NCBI GenBank assembly: GCA_965232455.1
Contig: OZ246981.1
Location: forward strand, 682,001-746,000
Length of the DNA: 64,000 nt
Source: JBFGFX01 sp965232455
Lineage (GTDB): Bacteria; Pseudomonadota; Gammaproteobacteria; Steroidobacterales; Woeseiaceae
Direction of reading: 5' to 3'
Part shown: positions 43,269-52,876 of the stretch, piece by piece
How positions within the stretch are numbered: the first letter of the stretch is position 1
How the letters are laid out: every line of letters starts with the position of its first letter
The notes under the pieces: model-generated
The model's input: only the letters and a program-made list of their open reading frames with translations
Database searches by the model: none
What the model was told of the DNA's origin: nothing
Program-made: the position numbers and the translations under genes

Positions 43269-44265
43269 GTTCGGGTCCGTCGGGTGCGTTGAAAAGCGCC
43301 AGTGAACGCAGGCAGCGGTGGCGATGCGAGTCGCCGTGGGCCGGCGGGAATTCCTGTCCCGGCATACGCAGCCCATAGTCCTGCTGCGAGCGATCCGCGT
43401 CCACGATCCAGCGAGCGAGTATGGACAAACGCTCCTCCAGGTCGGAGCTCGGCACCTTCTGGAAGTTCAGCCACTGGCTGCTGGTGTCGGCTCCCGAGAA
43501 CTGCTTCGACAACAGTTCGCCGCTTCGCGCGTAGGCCTTCCACGCGATATGCCTGGGAGAATCACCGGCGTGAAATCGGCGCAGGCCCGCGAAATCTTCC
43601 TCGCCTCTCGCGTCGTGTTGTCGATGGCCACGCGCGGTTTGCGACGGCGGCGGTTCGGGAGCGTGTTGCGCGAGCTTCGGATAAACCAGCCCGTTGAGGT
43701 CCATGTGCAACCACGACCACGCGCGAAACAGCTCGAAAGGGAACAGCGTGCGGATCCCAAAACGCTGCAAGGGGACGAGGCCGCGTTGGGAAGTTGGCAT
43801 TTCGAGGTGAAAAATCCGGCTTTCGCCCGGACCTATGTCATCGATATCGCTTCGGATGCCGTCGGCATAGAGCTGGATGTGGTGCCGATGGCTCTTCGAC
43901 CGGTTGGTCACGGCAATGCGGAAATCAGCCAGCTGTCCCGCGAACACGGGCTCCACACCGGCGAAACTGACTTCCAGCCCCACCAGATTGCGCTGGCATT
44001 GATGCATCGAGACAAAACCCAGCCCGGCGAGCAGAAAGGTCAACACGAACGACAGGTTGTTGTTGTAATTCATCGAACCCAACAACATTGCAAACGTCAT
44101 GACGGCGAAGACGATGCCGACCCCTGTCGGCAGTATGTAGGCCCTGCGGGCGGTGAGTTCGGTAACCGGGTCATCGCTCCCCTGACGGTTGCGCGCCCAG
44201 CGCCTCAAGCGCGCATCGGCGCGCTGCCGGATACGCCTAGGGAATGGCCACGGAATCGAGGACAT
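43261..44265 (-). CDS. DUF58 domain protein
   Basis: 334-residue protein with two membrane helices near residues 48-85 (YILPTGVGIVFAVMTFAML, NLSFVLTFLLAGLGF) and a C-terminal DUF58 region (GEEDFAGLRRFHAGDSPRHIAWKAYAR, QFSG) related to von Willebrand A folds. Middle gene of the MoxR-DUF58-TgpA operon, where DUF58 proteins are thought to work with the AAA+ ATPase as a chaperone-like pair. ATG 44265 overlaps the moxR end by 29 bp; the frame continues upstream but inside moxR. Confidence 0.9.
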   Translation of the reverse strand: MSSIPWPFPRRIRQRADARLRRWARNRQGSDDPVTELTARRAYILPTGVGIVFAVMTFAMLLGSMNYNNNLSFVLTFLLAGLGFVSMHQCQRNLVGLEVSFAGVEPVFAGQLADFRIAVTNRSKSHRHHIQLYADGIRSDIDDIGPGESRIFHLEMPTSQRGLVPLQRFGIRTLFPFELFRAWSWLHMDLNGLVYPKLAQHAPEPPPSQTARGHRQHDARGEEDFAGLRRFHAGDSPRHIAWKAYARSGELLSKQFSGADTSSQWLNFQKVPSSDLEERLSILARWIVDADRSQQDYGLRMPGQEFPPAHGDSHRHRCLRSLALFNAPDGPERG

Positions 44266-45202
44266 GACGACTGAGTTCGGCCGGGCTGCGGTAACCGGAC
44301 CCGGTGGCGGGTTTGAGACGGTGGCCGGCGACGGCCGCGAACACGGCCTGAACGTCGTCTGGAAAAACGCCCGAGTGATGCTGCACGAACGCCTGCGATT
44401 TGGCTGCCGCGGCAAGCGCTATCGAGCCTCGCGGCGACAAGCCGGTCTCGATGTCCGGAGACTCGCGAGTAAATCGGATCAGCGCCTGCATATAATCGAC
44501 CAGCGGGTCGCTCATGTGCATCGTCGCCGCTGCTTTTTGCAGCTGAAGCAGGGTGTTTGGATCGAGTGCGGGATCGAGATCGGCCAGTATGCTGCGCCGC
44601 GGCTCGCCGACGATCAGCGCACGCTCGTTTTCCGCATCCGGGTAGCCGAGTTCGAGCCGCATCAAGAAACGGTCCATCTGCGATTCGGGTAACGGGAACG
44701 TACCGATCTGGTCGGACGGGTTCTGAGTCGCGACGACAAAAAACGGTTCGGGAAGCGTGTGGGTGTTACCGTCAACCGAGACCTGCTGTTCCTGCATCGC
44801 TTCGAGCAATGCGCTTTGCGCCTTCGGCGTCGCGCGATTGACCTCGTCGGCCAAAACAAGCTGCGCAAAAATCGGCCCGGGCTGGAACTCGAAGTTACCG
44901 GATTGTTGCTGAAATATGGACACGCCGACGATGTCGGCCGGCAGCAGGTCGCTGGTGAACTGAATCCGCTGATAGCTCAGGCCCAAAACGCCGGCCAGCG
45001 CCTGAGCAAGCGTCGTCTTGCCGAGCCCCGGCAGGTCCTCGATCAACAGGTGCCCGCGGGCCAGCAGGCAGGCGAGCGCCAGGGAAATCTCCGTGTCTTT
45101 TCCGAGGATAACGTTGCTGAGAGATTGTCGGGCTTTGTCCAGCGCGGCCCGATGTCCACCGACATCCGCCGATAACTGTTCCAGCGTACTTCCGCGCTGC
45201 AT
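44237..45202 (-). CDS. MoxR-family AAA+ ATPase
   Basis: 321 residues. Walker A region LLIEDLPGLGKTTLAQALAG, Walker B LVLADEVNRATPKAQSALLEAM, sensor 1 VATQNPSDQIGTFPLPE and arginine-finger region ESQMDRFLMRL. MoxR ATPases act as chaperones for metal insertion or protein assembly with neighbouring VWA/DUF58 proteins. ATG 45202 is chosen because AGGAG lies six bases upstream; an in-frame ATG 48 bp further upstream is less likely. First gene of a three-gene operon. Confidence 0.94.
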   Translation of the reverse strand: MQRGSTLEQLSADVGGHRAALDKARQSLSNVILGKDTEISLALACLLARGHLLIEDLPGLGKTTLAQALAGVLGLSYQRIQFTSDLLPADIVGVSIFQQQSGNFEFQPGPIFAQLVLADEVNRATPKAQSALLEAMQEQQVSVDGNTHTLPEPFFVVATQNPSDQIGTFPLPESQMDRFLMRLELGYPDAENERALIVGEPRRSILADLDPALDPNTLLQLQKAAATMHMSDPLVDYMQALIRFTRESPDIETGLSPRGSIALAAAAKSQAFVQHHSGVFPDDVQAVFAAVAGHRLKPATGSGYRSPAELSRHVLDSVAIP

Positions 45203-45308
45203 GCAAGACTCCTGTTTGGCTGAACGCCGCGTCAATGGTCGCGGAAACACCCGCGTTTTGCACCCGGACCGCTACAGAGTGTGACTCAGTGCTCAAATCC
45301 CCGGGCGA

Positions 45309-48065
45309 TCAGTCCAAATTGTCCAGTTTTTCCATTTGCGCACGAATCTGCGCGAGCTGTCGTTCGAATTCGGCCACTCGTTCCTTCTCCTGTATGACCA
45401 CGGCTTCCGGTGCATTACTCACGAAATTTGGGTTCTGAAGCTTCCCTGAGCTGCGTGCGAGATCTTTGCCCGCCCGGTCCGCCAGTTTCGTCAGCCGCTG
45501 CCTTTCGGCCTCTACGTCGATGAGTCCCTGCATGGGCACCAGCAGGCGCATGTCGCCGAGCAGTGCGAGCGCGGCGTTCGGGGCCGTATCACCGTCGGCG
45601 AGGACGGTTACCGATTCGACGCGGCCGACGCGTTCGAGCAGCCTCGCGTGCCGTTTCCAGTACGCCACGTCACCGCCGGATGCGTGCTGCAGAACGACCG
45701 GCAGCGGTTTGCCCGGCGGGATGTCCATTTCGCCGCGAATTTGCCGAATGCCCAGAATGAACTGCATGACCCAATTCAGCTCCGCTTCGGCCTGGTCGTC
45801 CTGCCAATCGTCGTTGACCTGCGGGTAGGCGCACAACATGATGGTGTCGCCCGTCATACCCGCACGTTCGCCGACCTCGGTCCAGATTTCCTCGGTGATG
45901 AACGGCATGAGCGGATGCGTCAACCGCAGCAGGCATTCCAGAGTGTCAATCAAGGTTCGGCGCGTGCCGCGTTTCTGCGCGTCGTTCGTCGAATCCGATT
46001 GCAGGACCGGTTTCGACAGTTCCAGGTACCAGTCGCAGAATTCGTGCCAGGTAAACTCGTAGATCGCCTGCGACGCCAGGTCCAGGCGATAGTTGGCGAA
46101 ACCCTGATGAACCGCGGCAATCGTCCTGTTGAGGCGTGAGCGAATCCAGCGGTCGGCTGCGCTGAATTCCATCTCGCCCTCGTCGAGCGTGTCGGTGTTC
46201 ATGAGAACGTAGCGCGACGCGTTCCACAGCTTGTTGCAGAAATTCTTGTAACCCTCGACCCGGCCCAGGTCGAAGCGGATGTCGCGTCCCGTTGTCGCCA
46301 GCGCCGCGAAGGTAAAACGAAGCGCGTCGGTCCCGTATTCGCCGATACCGTCCGGAAACTGTTTGCGGGTGGCCGCCTCGATTTTTGGCCTCAAGTGGTC
46401 CTGCATCAGCCCGGTGGTTCTTTTTTTCAGCAGCGTATCGAGGTCGACGCCGTCGATCAGGTCCAGCGGATCGAGGACGTTGCCTTTGGATTTGGACATT
46501 TTCTGTCCGTCATGATCGCGGATCAGGCCGTGGATGTAGACCTCGCGAAAGGGAACCTCGTCCATGAACTTCAGGCCCATCATGATCATGCGCGCGACCC
46601 AGAAGAAAATAATGTCGAAGCCCGTCACCAGGACCTGGCCCGGGTAGAACGTCTTCAGCGAGTCGGTCTGTTCCGGCCATCCCTGCGTGCTGAACGGCCA
46701 AAGTGCGGACGAGAACCACGTGTCGAGAACGTCGTCGTCCTGACGAAGCGCGGTATTGTCGTCGATGCCGTGAGCCTCGCGGACCTCGGCTTCGTTTCGG
46801 CCGACGTAAAGGTTCCCGCCGTCGTCGTACCAGGCCGGGATTCGATGCCCCCACCAAAGCTGGCGGCTTATGCACCAGTCCTGGATATTGTTCATCCACT
46901 CGAAATAGGTTTTCGACCAGTTCTCCGGTACGAAGCGAATCCGTTCCGATTCAACGGCTTCGATGGCGGGTTCGGCCAGCGGCTTGATGTCGACGTACCA
47001 CTGATCGGTGAGATACGGTTCGACAATCGCGCCGCTGCGATCTCCACGCGGTACGTTACGTTTGTAGTCTTCGACCTTGTCGAGCAGGCCCAACGCTTCG
47101 ATGTCCGCGACGACCCTGTCTCGGGCAACGTCCCGATCGAGGCCGCGATACGCTTCGGGCGCCGACTCGTTGATCGCCGCGTTGTCGTCGAAGATGTTGT
47201 GTTGCGGCAGCTTGTGGCGCACGCCGATCTCATAGTCGTTGAAGTCGTGCGCGGGCGTAATCTTGACGCAACCCGAACCAAATTCGGGGTCGACGTAGTC
47301 GTCGGCAATGACCGGGATACGGCGGCCGACCAGCGGCAGCTCGAGCTCCTCGCCGATCAGGCCTTGGTAACGTTCGTCGTCCGGATGCACCGCGACCGCG
47401 CTGTCGCCAAGCATGGTCTCGGGGCGGGTGGTGGCGACGACGACGTGCCCGTTACCCGAAACCAGCGGGTAACGAAAATGCCACAGGTGGCCCGGTTCCT
47501 CTTCGGAAAGGACTTCGAGGTCGGACAAAGCCGTGTGTAACACAGGGTCCCAGTTGACGAGTCGCGTACCGCGGTAAATCAGCCCTTCGTCGTAAAGTCG
47601 GACGAATACCTCGGTGACCGCGGCGGAGAGTTCGGGATCCATCGTAAACCGGTCCCGCTCCCAGTCCACCGACGCGCCCAGGCGTTTCATCTGGGTGCTG
47701 ATTTGCCCGCCGGACTCTTTTTTCCACTGCCAGACGCGTTCGACGAACGCCTCGCGACCCAGCTGCCGGCGCGACGTGCCCTCGGCGTTGAGCTGCCGTT
47801 CGACCACCATCTGCGTCGCGATTCCCGCATGGTCGGTTCCCGGCTGCCACAGCGTATTGTCGCCCGACATCCTGTGGTATCGGATCAGCGTGTCCATGAT
47901 CGTGTCTTGAAACGCGTGGCCCATGTGCAACGTGCCGGTCACGTTCGGCGGCGGAATCACTATGCAGTACGGGTCGCCCTTGCCGCTAGGCGCGAAAAAG
48001 CCGCGTTTCTCCCAGTTCTCATAGAGTCGACGTTCGATTTCCTGTGGTCTGTATGACTTGTTCAT
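45309..48065 (-). CDS. valS: Valyl-tRNA synthetase
   Basis: Class I synthetase, 918 residues. HIGH motif in PPPNVTGTLHMGHAF, KMSKS loop in GQKMSKSKGNVLDPLDLIDG, an editing (CP1) domain from ~160 to 380, tRNA-anticodon domain, and a C-terminal coiled coil (VEAERQRLTKLADRAGKDLAR region). Length slightly under E. coli (951). Follows pepA-holC on the same strand in conserved gammaproteobacterial order. Essential. Confidence 0.97.
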   Translation of the reverse strand: MNKSYRPQEIERRLYENWEKRGFFAPSGKGDPYCIVIPPPNVTGTLHMGHAFQDTIMDTLIRYHRMSGDNTLWQPGTDHAGIATQMVVERQLNAEGTSRRQLGREAFVERVWQWKKESGGQISTQMKRLGASVDWERDRFTMDPELSAAVTEVFVRLYDEGLIYRGTRLVNWDPVLHTALSDLEVLSEEEPGHLWHFRYPLVSGNGHVVVATTRPETMLGDSAVAVHPDDERYQGLIGEELELPLVGRRIPVIADDYVDPEFGSGCVKITPAHDFNDYEIGVRHKLPQHNIFDDNAAINESAPEAYRGLDRDVARDRVVADIEALGLLDKVEDYKRNVPRGDRSGAIVEPYLTDQWYVDIKPLAEPAIEAVESERIRFVPENWSKTYFEWMNNIQDWCISRQLWWGHRIPAWYDDGGNLYVGRNEAEVREAHGIDDNTALRQDDDVLDTWFSSALWPFSTQGWPEQTDSLKTFYPGQVLVTGFDIIFFWVARMIMMGLKFMDEVPFREVYIHGLIRDHDGQKMSKSKGNVLDPLDLIDGVDLDTLLKKRTTGLMQDHLRPKIEAATRKQFPDGIGEYGTDALRFTFAALATTGRDIRFDLGRVEGYKNFCNKLWNASRYVLMNTDTLDEGEMEFSAADRWIRSRLNRTIAAVHQGFANYRLDLASQAIYEFTWHEFCDWYLELSKPVLQSDSTNDAQKRGTRRTLIDTLECLLRLTHPLMPFITEEIWTEVGERAGMTGDTIMLCAYPQVNDDWQDDQAEAELNWVMQFILGIRQIRGEMDIPPGKPLPVVLQHASGGDVAYWKRHARLLERVGRVESVTVLADGDTAPNAALALLGDMRLLVPMQGLIDVEAERQRLTKLADRAGKDLARSSGKLQNPNFVSNAPEAVVIQEKERVAEFERQLAQIRAQMEKLDNLD

Positions 48066-48131
48066 GGCTTTGCGAGGGGGCAGGGAAGGTTCGCCGGCGC
48101 AGGCATGGCGGTTCGATCAGGTACGACGACC

Positions 48132-48560
48132 TTATAACTTATGTGTCTCCAATGTATGTCCCATGTCACGATACTGGGCATAACGGCGGCGGCTTTGCCG
48201 CCGGCTGTCCTCGTCGGAGGTTACAATTTCGGCGATTCGCGGGAAAGGGGTGTTTTCCGCCGCGGCGCTCTCGCTCAGGTTGATCAAAAGCTCGGTGTCG
48301 CGATTCGGCGGGCTTTCGTGACCGATCGTCACCGGTGATGCAATCGAATCCTGGCCGGCGCCGACGATTTCATGCGGGACGAAACTGCCGTCGCGATAGG
48401 TCCACAGAAGGTCGTCGAGCTGTTGCGCCGATTGTCGATCGGCCGTCCGTATGTGTACGAGGTGATTGAGCCGGTAGGCCTTTTCGGCGAGCCGGCAGGC
48501 GAATTGTCTGCGGATCATGTCCCCGGAGCCCTGGAGGACATAAAAATCGACTCGCGCCAT
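48132..48560 (-). CDS. holC: DNA polymerase III chi subunit
   Basis: 142 residues. Chi links the clamp loader (via psi) to single-strand binding protein. N-terminus ARVDFYVLQGS and the motif LDDLLWTYRDGSFVPHEIV are typical of HolC, as is INLSES for the following beta strand. The position between pepA (5 bp upstream) and valS is conserved in gammaproteobacteria and supports the call despite low sequence conservation of the family. Confidence 0.93.
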   Translation of the reverse strand: MARVDFYVLQGSGDMIRRQFACRLAEKAYRLNHLVHIRTADRQSAQQLDDLLWTYRDGSFVPHEIVGAGQDSIASPVTIGHESPPNRDTELLINLSESAAAENTPFPRIAEIVTSDEDSRRQSRRRYAQYRDMGHTLETHKL

Positions 48561-48565
48561 GTCGG

Positions 48566-50062
48566 TCAGGGCAGGGCGCCGGCGCGCGCCAGCAGGAATT
48601 CGCTGAGCATCGGGACCGGCCGCCCGCTGGCGCCCTTGCGCGCACCGCCGTGCCAGGCGGTGCCGGCAATGTCCAGGTGCGCCCAGTTCATGTCTTCCGT
48701 GAATTTGGCGAGGAAACAGGCCGCGGTGATAGCACCGCCCTCGCGCCCGCCCACGTTGGCAAAATCGGCGAAATTGCTCTTGAGCGCTTCGGAATACTCC
48801 TCGGCCATCGGCATCTGCCAGGCGCGATCCTCCGCCGCAATGCCCGCCCCGAGCAGTTCAGCGGCCAATTCGTCGCTGCTGCTCATGATCGCGGTCCGGT
48901 GATGGCCCAGCGCAATAACGCAGGCGCCGGTCAGCGTTGCTACGTCTATGACGGTGTCCGGTTTGAATCGTCGCGAATAAGTGAGTGCATCGCAGAGAAT
49001 GAGCCGGCCTTCCGCGTCGGTGTTGAGAATTTCGATCGTTTGACCCGACATGCTCTTGACGATGTCGCCCGGACGCGTGGCGGTGCCGCTGGGAAGGTTC
49101 TCGCAGCAAGGCACGACGGCGGTGACGTTGAGCGGAAGTTTGAGCGCCGCAACGGTCGCAATCGTGGCGATGACGGTGGCGGCGCCGCACATGTCGAATT
49201 TCATTTCGTCCATGCCCGGCCCGGGTTTCAACGATATGCCGCCGGCGTCGAATGTGATCCCTTTGCCGACGAGTACAATGGGACGTTGACCCGTCGTGCC
49301 CCGGTAGTGCATGACGATCAGCTTGGCGGGTTCGCTGGCGCCGCCGGTGACCGATAAAAACGAGTGCATGCCCAGGCGCTTGATTTCGGCTTCGTTGAGC
49401 ACCTTGGTCTGCACCTTGCCGTGTTTTTTTGCCAAGTCCCGGGCGGTCCTGGCCAGATAGCTGGGTGTGCAGACGTTCGGCGGCAGATTGCCGAGGTCTC
49501 TGGTCAGCGACATGCCCTCGGCGATGGCGGCGCCGTGCGTGCTGCCTAGCTTGGCCGGTTTGGCGTCGCCGCGCGTTTTGATCGCAAACGTGACTTTCCG
49601 AAGGCGCAGGCGCGGTTTTTTTCTGCCGCTTTTCATGGCGTCGAACGTGTAAAGGGCGCTGCCGATGGTCTCGGCGGTATGGCGCGCCAAATAGTAGGAG
49701 GAAGCGCCGTCGACGTCCTCGAGCGTCAGTCCGTTGGCGATGTCGACAATCTTGCTCGCGCGGATCGCGGCGATCGCCGCCGAGACGGCTTTGCGATACT
49801 GTACGAGCGTAAAATCCTTCGAGGCACCGAGCCCGACGACCAATAGCCGCCTGGCTTTGACGCCGTCCGGGGCGGGCAGGACCGTGGCGCGCCCGCGCTG
49901 GGAACCGACGTCGCCGTTGCGGATTTGTTCGGTCAGCCAGCCGTTCGAGGCGGCGTCTACGTCGCTCGCCGCAGCGCCAAGTTTACCGCGGTCGTATATG
50001 CCGACAATAAGGCAGTCAGCCGCGAGGCGGGAGGCCGCTCGGGTCGTCGTGAGGTATTCCAT
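48566..50062 (-). CDS. pepA: Leucyl aminopeptidase
   Basis: Di-zinc M17 aminopeptidase of 498 residues, also known as XerA/CarP, which binds DNA in E. coli for ColE1 cer and carAB control. The metal-binding lysine and aspartates appear in GKGITFDAGGISLKPG and NTDAEGRLILCDAL, with the catalytic arginine in the latter. DNA-binding features cannot be judged from sequence alone. Divergent from lptF across 236 bp, the same arrangement as E. coli. Confidence 0.96.
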   Translation of the reverse strand: MEYLTTTRAASRLAADCLIVGIYDRGKLGAAASDVDAASNGWLTEQIRNGDVGSQRGRATVLPAPDGVKARRLLVVGLGASKDFTLVQYRKAVSAAIAAIRASKIVDIANGLTLEDVDGASSYYLARHTAETIGSALYTFDAMKSGRKKPRLRLRKVTFAIKTRGDAKPAKLGSTHGAAIAEGMSLTRDLGNLPPNVCTPSYLARTARDLAKKHGKVQTKVLNEAEIKRLGMHSFLSVTGGASEPAKLIVMHYRGTTGQRPIVLVGKGITFDAGGISLKPGPGMDEMKFDMCGAATVIATIATVAALKLPLNVTAVVPCCENLPSGTATRPGDIVKSMSGQTIEILNTDAEGRLILCDALTYSRRFKPDTVIDVATLTGACVIALGHHRTAIMSSSDELAAELLGAGIAAEDRAWQMPMAEEYSEALKSNFADFANVGGREGGAITAACFLAKFTEDMNWAHLDIAGTAWHGGARKGASGRPVPMLSEFLLARAGALP

Positions 50063-50298
50063 CTTATTGTTATTGCCTTTGCTGCGGCGGGTATTCGCAA
50101 TGAACGGTCGCCGTTGATCGGGATTCCTCCAGCTGCTCGTCTTCGGATTCTTTTGGAGCGGCCGGATCAGGCGCAGTGTGACGCCAGGGTTGGCCCGATA
50201 ATTTCAAAAGCGGTAGTCTACCCGATCCGCGCCCGATTCGTTAATCGGCGTATCCTTACTCCAGTTTCGAGATTCCGGGCAAAATCGCAGACCTACCG

Positions 50299-51387
50299 AT
50301 GTTTCGCATACTTGACCGCTACCTGCTCCGAGAAGTCGCACAGACCTGGCTGGCCGTGACGTCGGTGCTGCTGTTCATTCTGCTGACGAATCAGTTCGCG
50401 CAGGTGTTGGGCGACGTCGCCAAGGACAAACTGCCGCGAGACGCCGTTTTCCAGGTCATCGGCCTGACCGCCATACAGTACCTGACGTTACTGGTGCCCA
50501 TCGGCCTGTTTTTGTCCATCATGCTTGCGCTGGGCCGTTTGTATTCCGATAGTGAACTGCCGGCGATGATGGCCTGCCGGGTCGGTCCAAGCGGTATATA
50601 TCGTCCGCTTCTATGGCTCGTAATGCCGCTATTCCTGGGCGTGTTCTGGCTGGCTGTCGACGTGGGGCCCAAAGCGCTCGCCGATATCGAGCGGATCGGC
50701 GTCGAGGCGCGCCGCCAGGCGGACCTCGCGAGTATCGAGCCGGGTACGTTCGTCAGCGGCGATTCGGACGACACCGTCGTCTACGCCGAGGAGGTCGTCG
50801 GGCCGGGTCAGGTCGAGAACGTTTTTCTGCAGCGGCAGACGGAAACCGGTGAGGTCGAGGTTGTCGTGGCGGCGCGCGGCGAGCAGCGCGAGTCCGAGGA
50901 CCGCAACACGCGTTTTTTTGTGCTTCACGACGGACGCCGCTACATGGGCGTGCCGGGCACATCCGAATTTGCGGTCATCGAATTCGGTGAACACGGCATA
51001 CCCTATCGATTGCCCGACGTATCCAATACCGAGCCGCGTCCCAGCACGATGCAGACCCTCGACCTCGTGGGTTCGCGCGATTTGGAGGAAACGGCGGAGT
51101 TGCACTGGCGGATCGGCATCCCGATGGCAACGGTCATCCTCGCCGTCCTCGCCGTGCCGCTGAGCCGCAGCCAGCCGCGACAGGGCCGTTACGGCCGCAT
51201 CGGCGTGGGATTGCTGGTCTTCATCATCTATTTCAATCTTCTGTCGGCAGGCAAAGCGTGGCTGGAGAACGGGACCGTTCCTCCCGGCCTGGGCATCTGG
51301 TGGGCACACGGACTCATGATGCTGGTGGCCCTGGGCCTGCTCGGTTATCAGAACGGCATCCACCGCCGGCTGTTCGGGTCTTCGTGA
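50299..51387 (+). CDS. lptF: LPS export system permease LptF
   Basis: Inner-membrane permease of the LptB2FG transporter that extracts lipopolysaccharide for transport to the cell surface. 362 residues: N-terminal helices (TWLAVTSVLLFILLTNQFAQVLG), a periplasmic beta-jellyroll (~residues 130-265) and C-terminal helices (IPMATVILAVLAVPLSRSQPR). The typical PLSRS motif is present. lptG starts within its stop (GTGA). Divergent from pepA. Confidence 0.96.
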   Translation: MFRILDRYLLREVAQTWLAVTSVLLFILLTNQFAQVLGDVAKDKLPRDAVFQVIGLTAIQYLTLLVPIGLFLSIMLALGRLYSDSELPAMMACRVGPSGIYRPLLWLVMPLFLGVFWLAVDVGPKALADIERIGVEARRQADLASIEPGTFVSGDSDDTVVYAEEVVGPGQVENVFLQRQTETGEVEVVVAARGEQRESEDRNTRFFVLHDGRRYMGVPGTSEFAVIEFGEHGIPYRLPDVSNTEPRPSTMQTLDLVGSRDLEETAELHWRIGIPMATVILAVLAVPLSRSQPRQGRYGRIGVGLLVFIIYFNLLSAGKAWLENGTVPPGLGIWWAHGLMMLVALGLLGYQNGIHRRLFGSS

Positions 51388-52448
51388 ACCTGCTCAGCAA
51401 ATACCTGATGCGCACCATCCTGTCGAGCACACTGCTCGTCCTGGGTGTTTTGCTCGCACTTGCAGGGCTCTTTCAGTTCATCGGCAATCTCGACGACGTG
51501 CAGGGCGGTTACGGCATTCCCCAGGCCCTGGCTTACTCGGCCCTTCGCTTGCCGCAATTGTCCTTCGAGATGCTGCCGATGGCGGCGTTGATCGGCTCGT
51601 TGCTTGGCCTGGGCGGTCTCGCGAGCAACAGCGAACTGGTCGTCATGCGAACGGCCGGTCTTTCCACGGCGCGGTTGGCCGGGATGGTGGGGACGAGCGG
51701 TGCGGTGTTGTTGGTGATTACGGGGCTCATCGGCGAATTCATCGCCCCCCCGTTCGACTATTTCGCGCGCAACATGCGCGACGAAGCCCGCCACAGCCAG
51801 TCCGGACGCGACTTCGGAAATCCGGCCTGGGTCAAGGACGGGGCCGTCATACTGCACCTGGAGCGCGTGAACTCGGAGTTCGAGTTCGGCGGTGTCTACC
51901 TGTTTCGTTTCAACCCCGACCAGAGCCTGCGCTCGATCGCTCGCGCGGAAAACTCAGGTATCGACGACAACGACCGCTGGATTCTCGAGAACTTCCGCGA
52001 GACCCGATTTCAGGACGACGGTGTGCAGGTCGTGTCTTCCTCGCTGGCCGTCGAGTCCTTCGATCTCGACAGCGATCTGCTGGGTATCACCCTCGTCAAA
52101 CCGGTAAGCCTGTCGGCACGCGGTCTGATCAGCTACATCAACTACCTGCAGAAGAACGGGCTGTCGGCCGCCCGTTACGAAACGGAACTCTGGTCCCGTG
52201 TCGCCACCACGGTTACCGTAGCGGTCATGCCGGTTCTGGCGCTGGCGTTCGTTTTCGGTTCGTTGCGTTCGGCGGGTGCGGGCGGCCGTTTGATGATCGG
52301 CGTCATGATCGGGTTGGGCTATTTTCTGGCCAGCGAGATGCTTTCGAGCTCCGGCCAGGTGTTCAACCTGAATCCCGCAATCGTGACGTGGATTCCAACG
52401 CTGGCTTTGCTTGCGATTACTGTCGCCGCGCTGAGCCGCGTCCGCTGA
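51384..52448 (+). CDS. lptG: LPS export system permease LptG
   Basis: 354 residues, paralogue of LptF: N-terminal helix (YLMRTILSSTLLVLGVLLALAGLF), coupling region SFEMLPMAALIGSLLGLGGLASNSELVVMRTAG, periplasmic jellyroll and C-terminal helices. Start is GTG 51384 overlapping the lptF stop; the longer upstream frame is inside lptF. Its stop is 2 bp from the convergent RDD gene. Confidence 0.96.
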   Translation: MNLLSKYLMRTILSSTLLVLGVLLALAGLFQFIGNLDDVQGGYGIPQALAYSALRLPQLSFEMLPMAALIGSLLGLGGLASNSELVVMRTAGLSTARLAGMVGTSGAVLLVITGLIGEFIAPPFDYFARNMRDEARHSQSGRDFGNPAWVKDGAVILHLERVNSEFEFGGVYLFRFNPDQSLRSIARAENSGIDDNDRWILENFRETRFQDDGVQVVSSSLAVESFDLDSDLLGITLVKPVSLSARGLISYINYLQKNGLSAARYETELWSRVATTVTVAVMPVLALAFVFGSLRSAGAGGRLMIGVMIGLGYFLASEMLSSSGQVFNLNPAIVTWIPTLALLAITVAALSRVR

Positions 52449-52450
52449 TC

Positions 52451-52864
52451 TCAGGTTTTGGGATAAAACCGCAGTCTCGTGTCCGACAGGTGGTCGTGCC
52501 AGCTCAGGCCGTCGGCGTCGATCAGCTGCCACCAAAAGCCCAGGCCAAGCGGTAGCCACGAGAGCGCGGCCGTGAAAAACCGTTTGTTGCATTGTGCAAA
52601 ACTCGGCCGGCTGCCGTCGGGGGCCTCGATCCGCAGCCGCCAGGACTGCATGCCCAGGGTTCTGCCGTAACGGGACCAGAAGCCGACGAAAAACAGGTAG
52701 GCGAGCGCCACCATCGTCAGCTGATACAGCAGATTGCCGGGATCGACCGGCTCGCCGCCTCGCGCCGCTATAAACGGAATCGTGCCGATGAAAAGGATTG
52801 CCAGCATCAGCAGGCTGTCGTAGAGCACCGCGGCAAGGCGGCGAGGGAGGCTGGCGTTACGCAT
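52451..52864 (-). CDS. RDD family membrane protein
   Basis: 137 residues, three hydrophobic segments. The RDD signature is visible as PRRLAAVLYDSLLMLAILFIG (Arg and two Asp around helix 1), followed by FFVGFWSRYGRTLGMQSWRLRI and HDHLSDTRL near the end, all common in RDD proteins. Some family members are Na+/H+ antiporters, but the function is mostly unknown. Separated by 12 bp from the MFS gene upstream on the same strand. Confidence 0.9.
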   Translation of the reverse strand: MRNASLPRRLAAVLYDSLLMLAILFIGTIPFIAARGGEPVDPGNLLYQLTMVALAYLFFVGFWSRYGRTLGMQSWRLRIEAPDGSRPSFAQCNKRFFTAALSWLPLGLGFWWQLIDADGLSWHDHLSDTRLRFYPKT

Positions 52865-52876
52865 GGATCGTCCTTT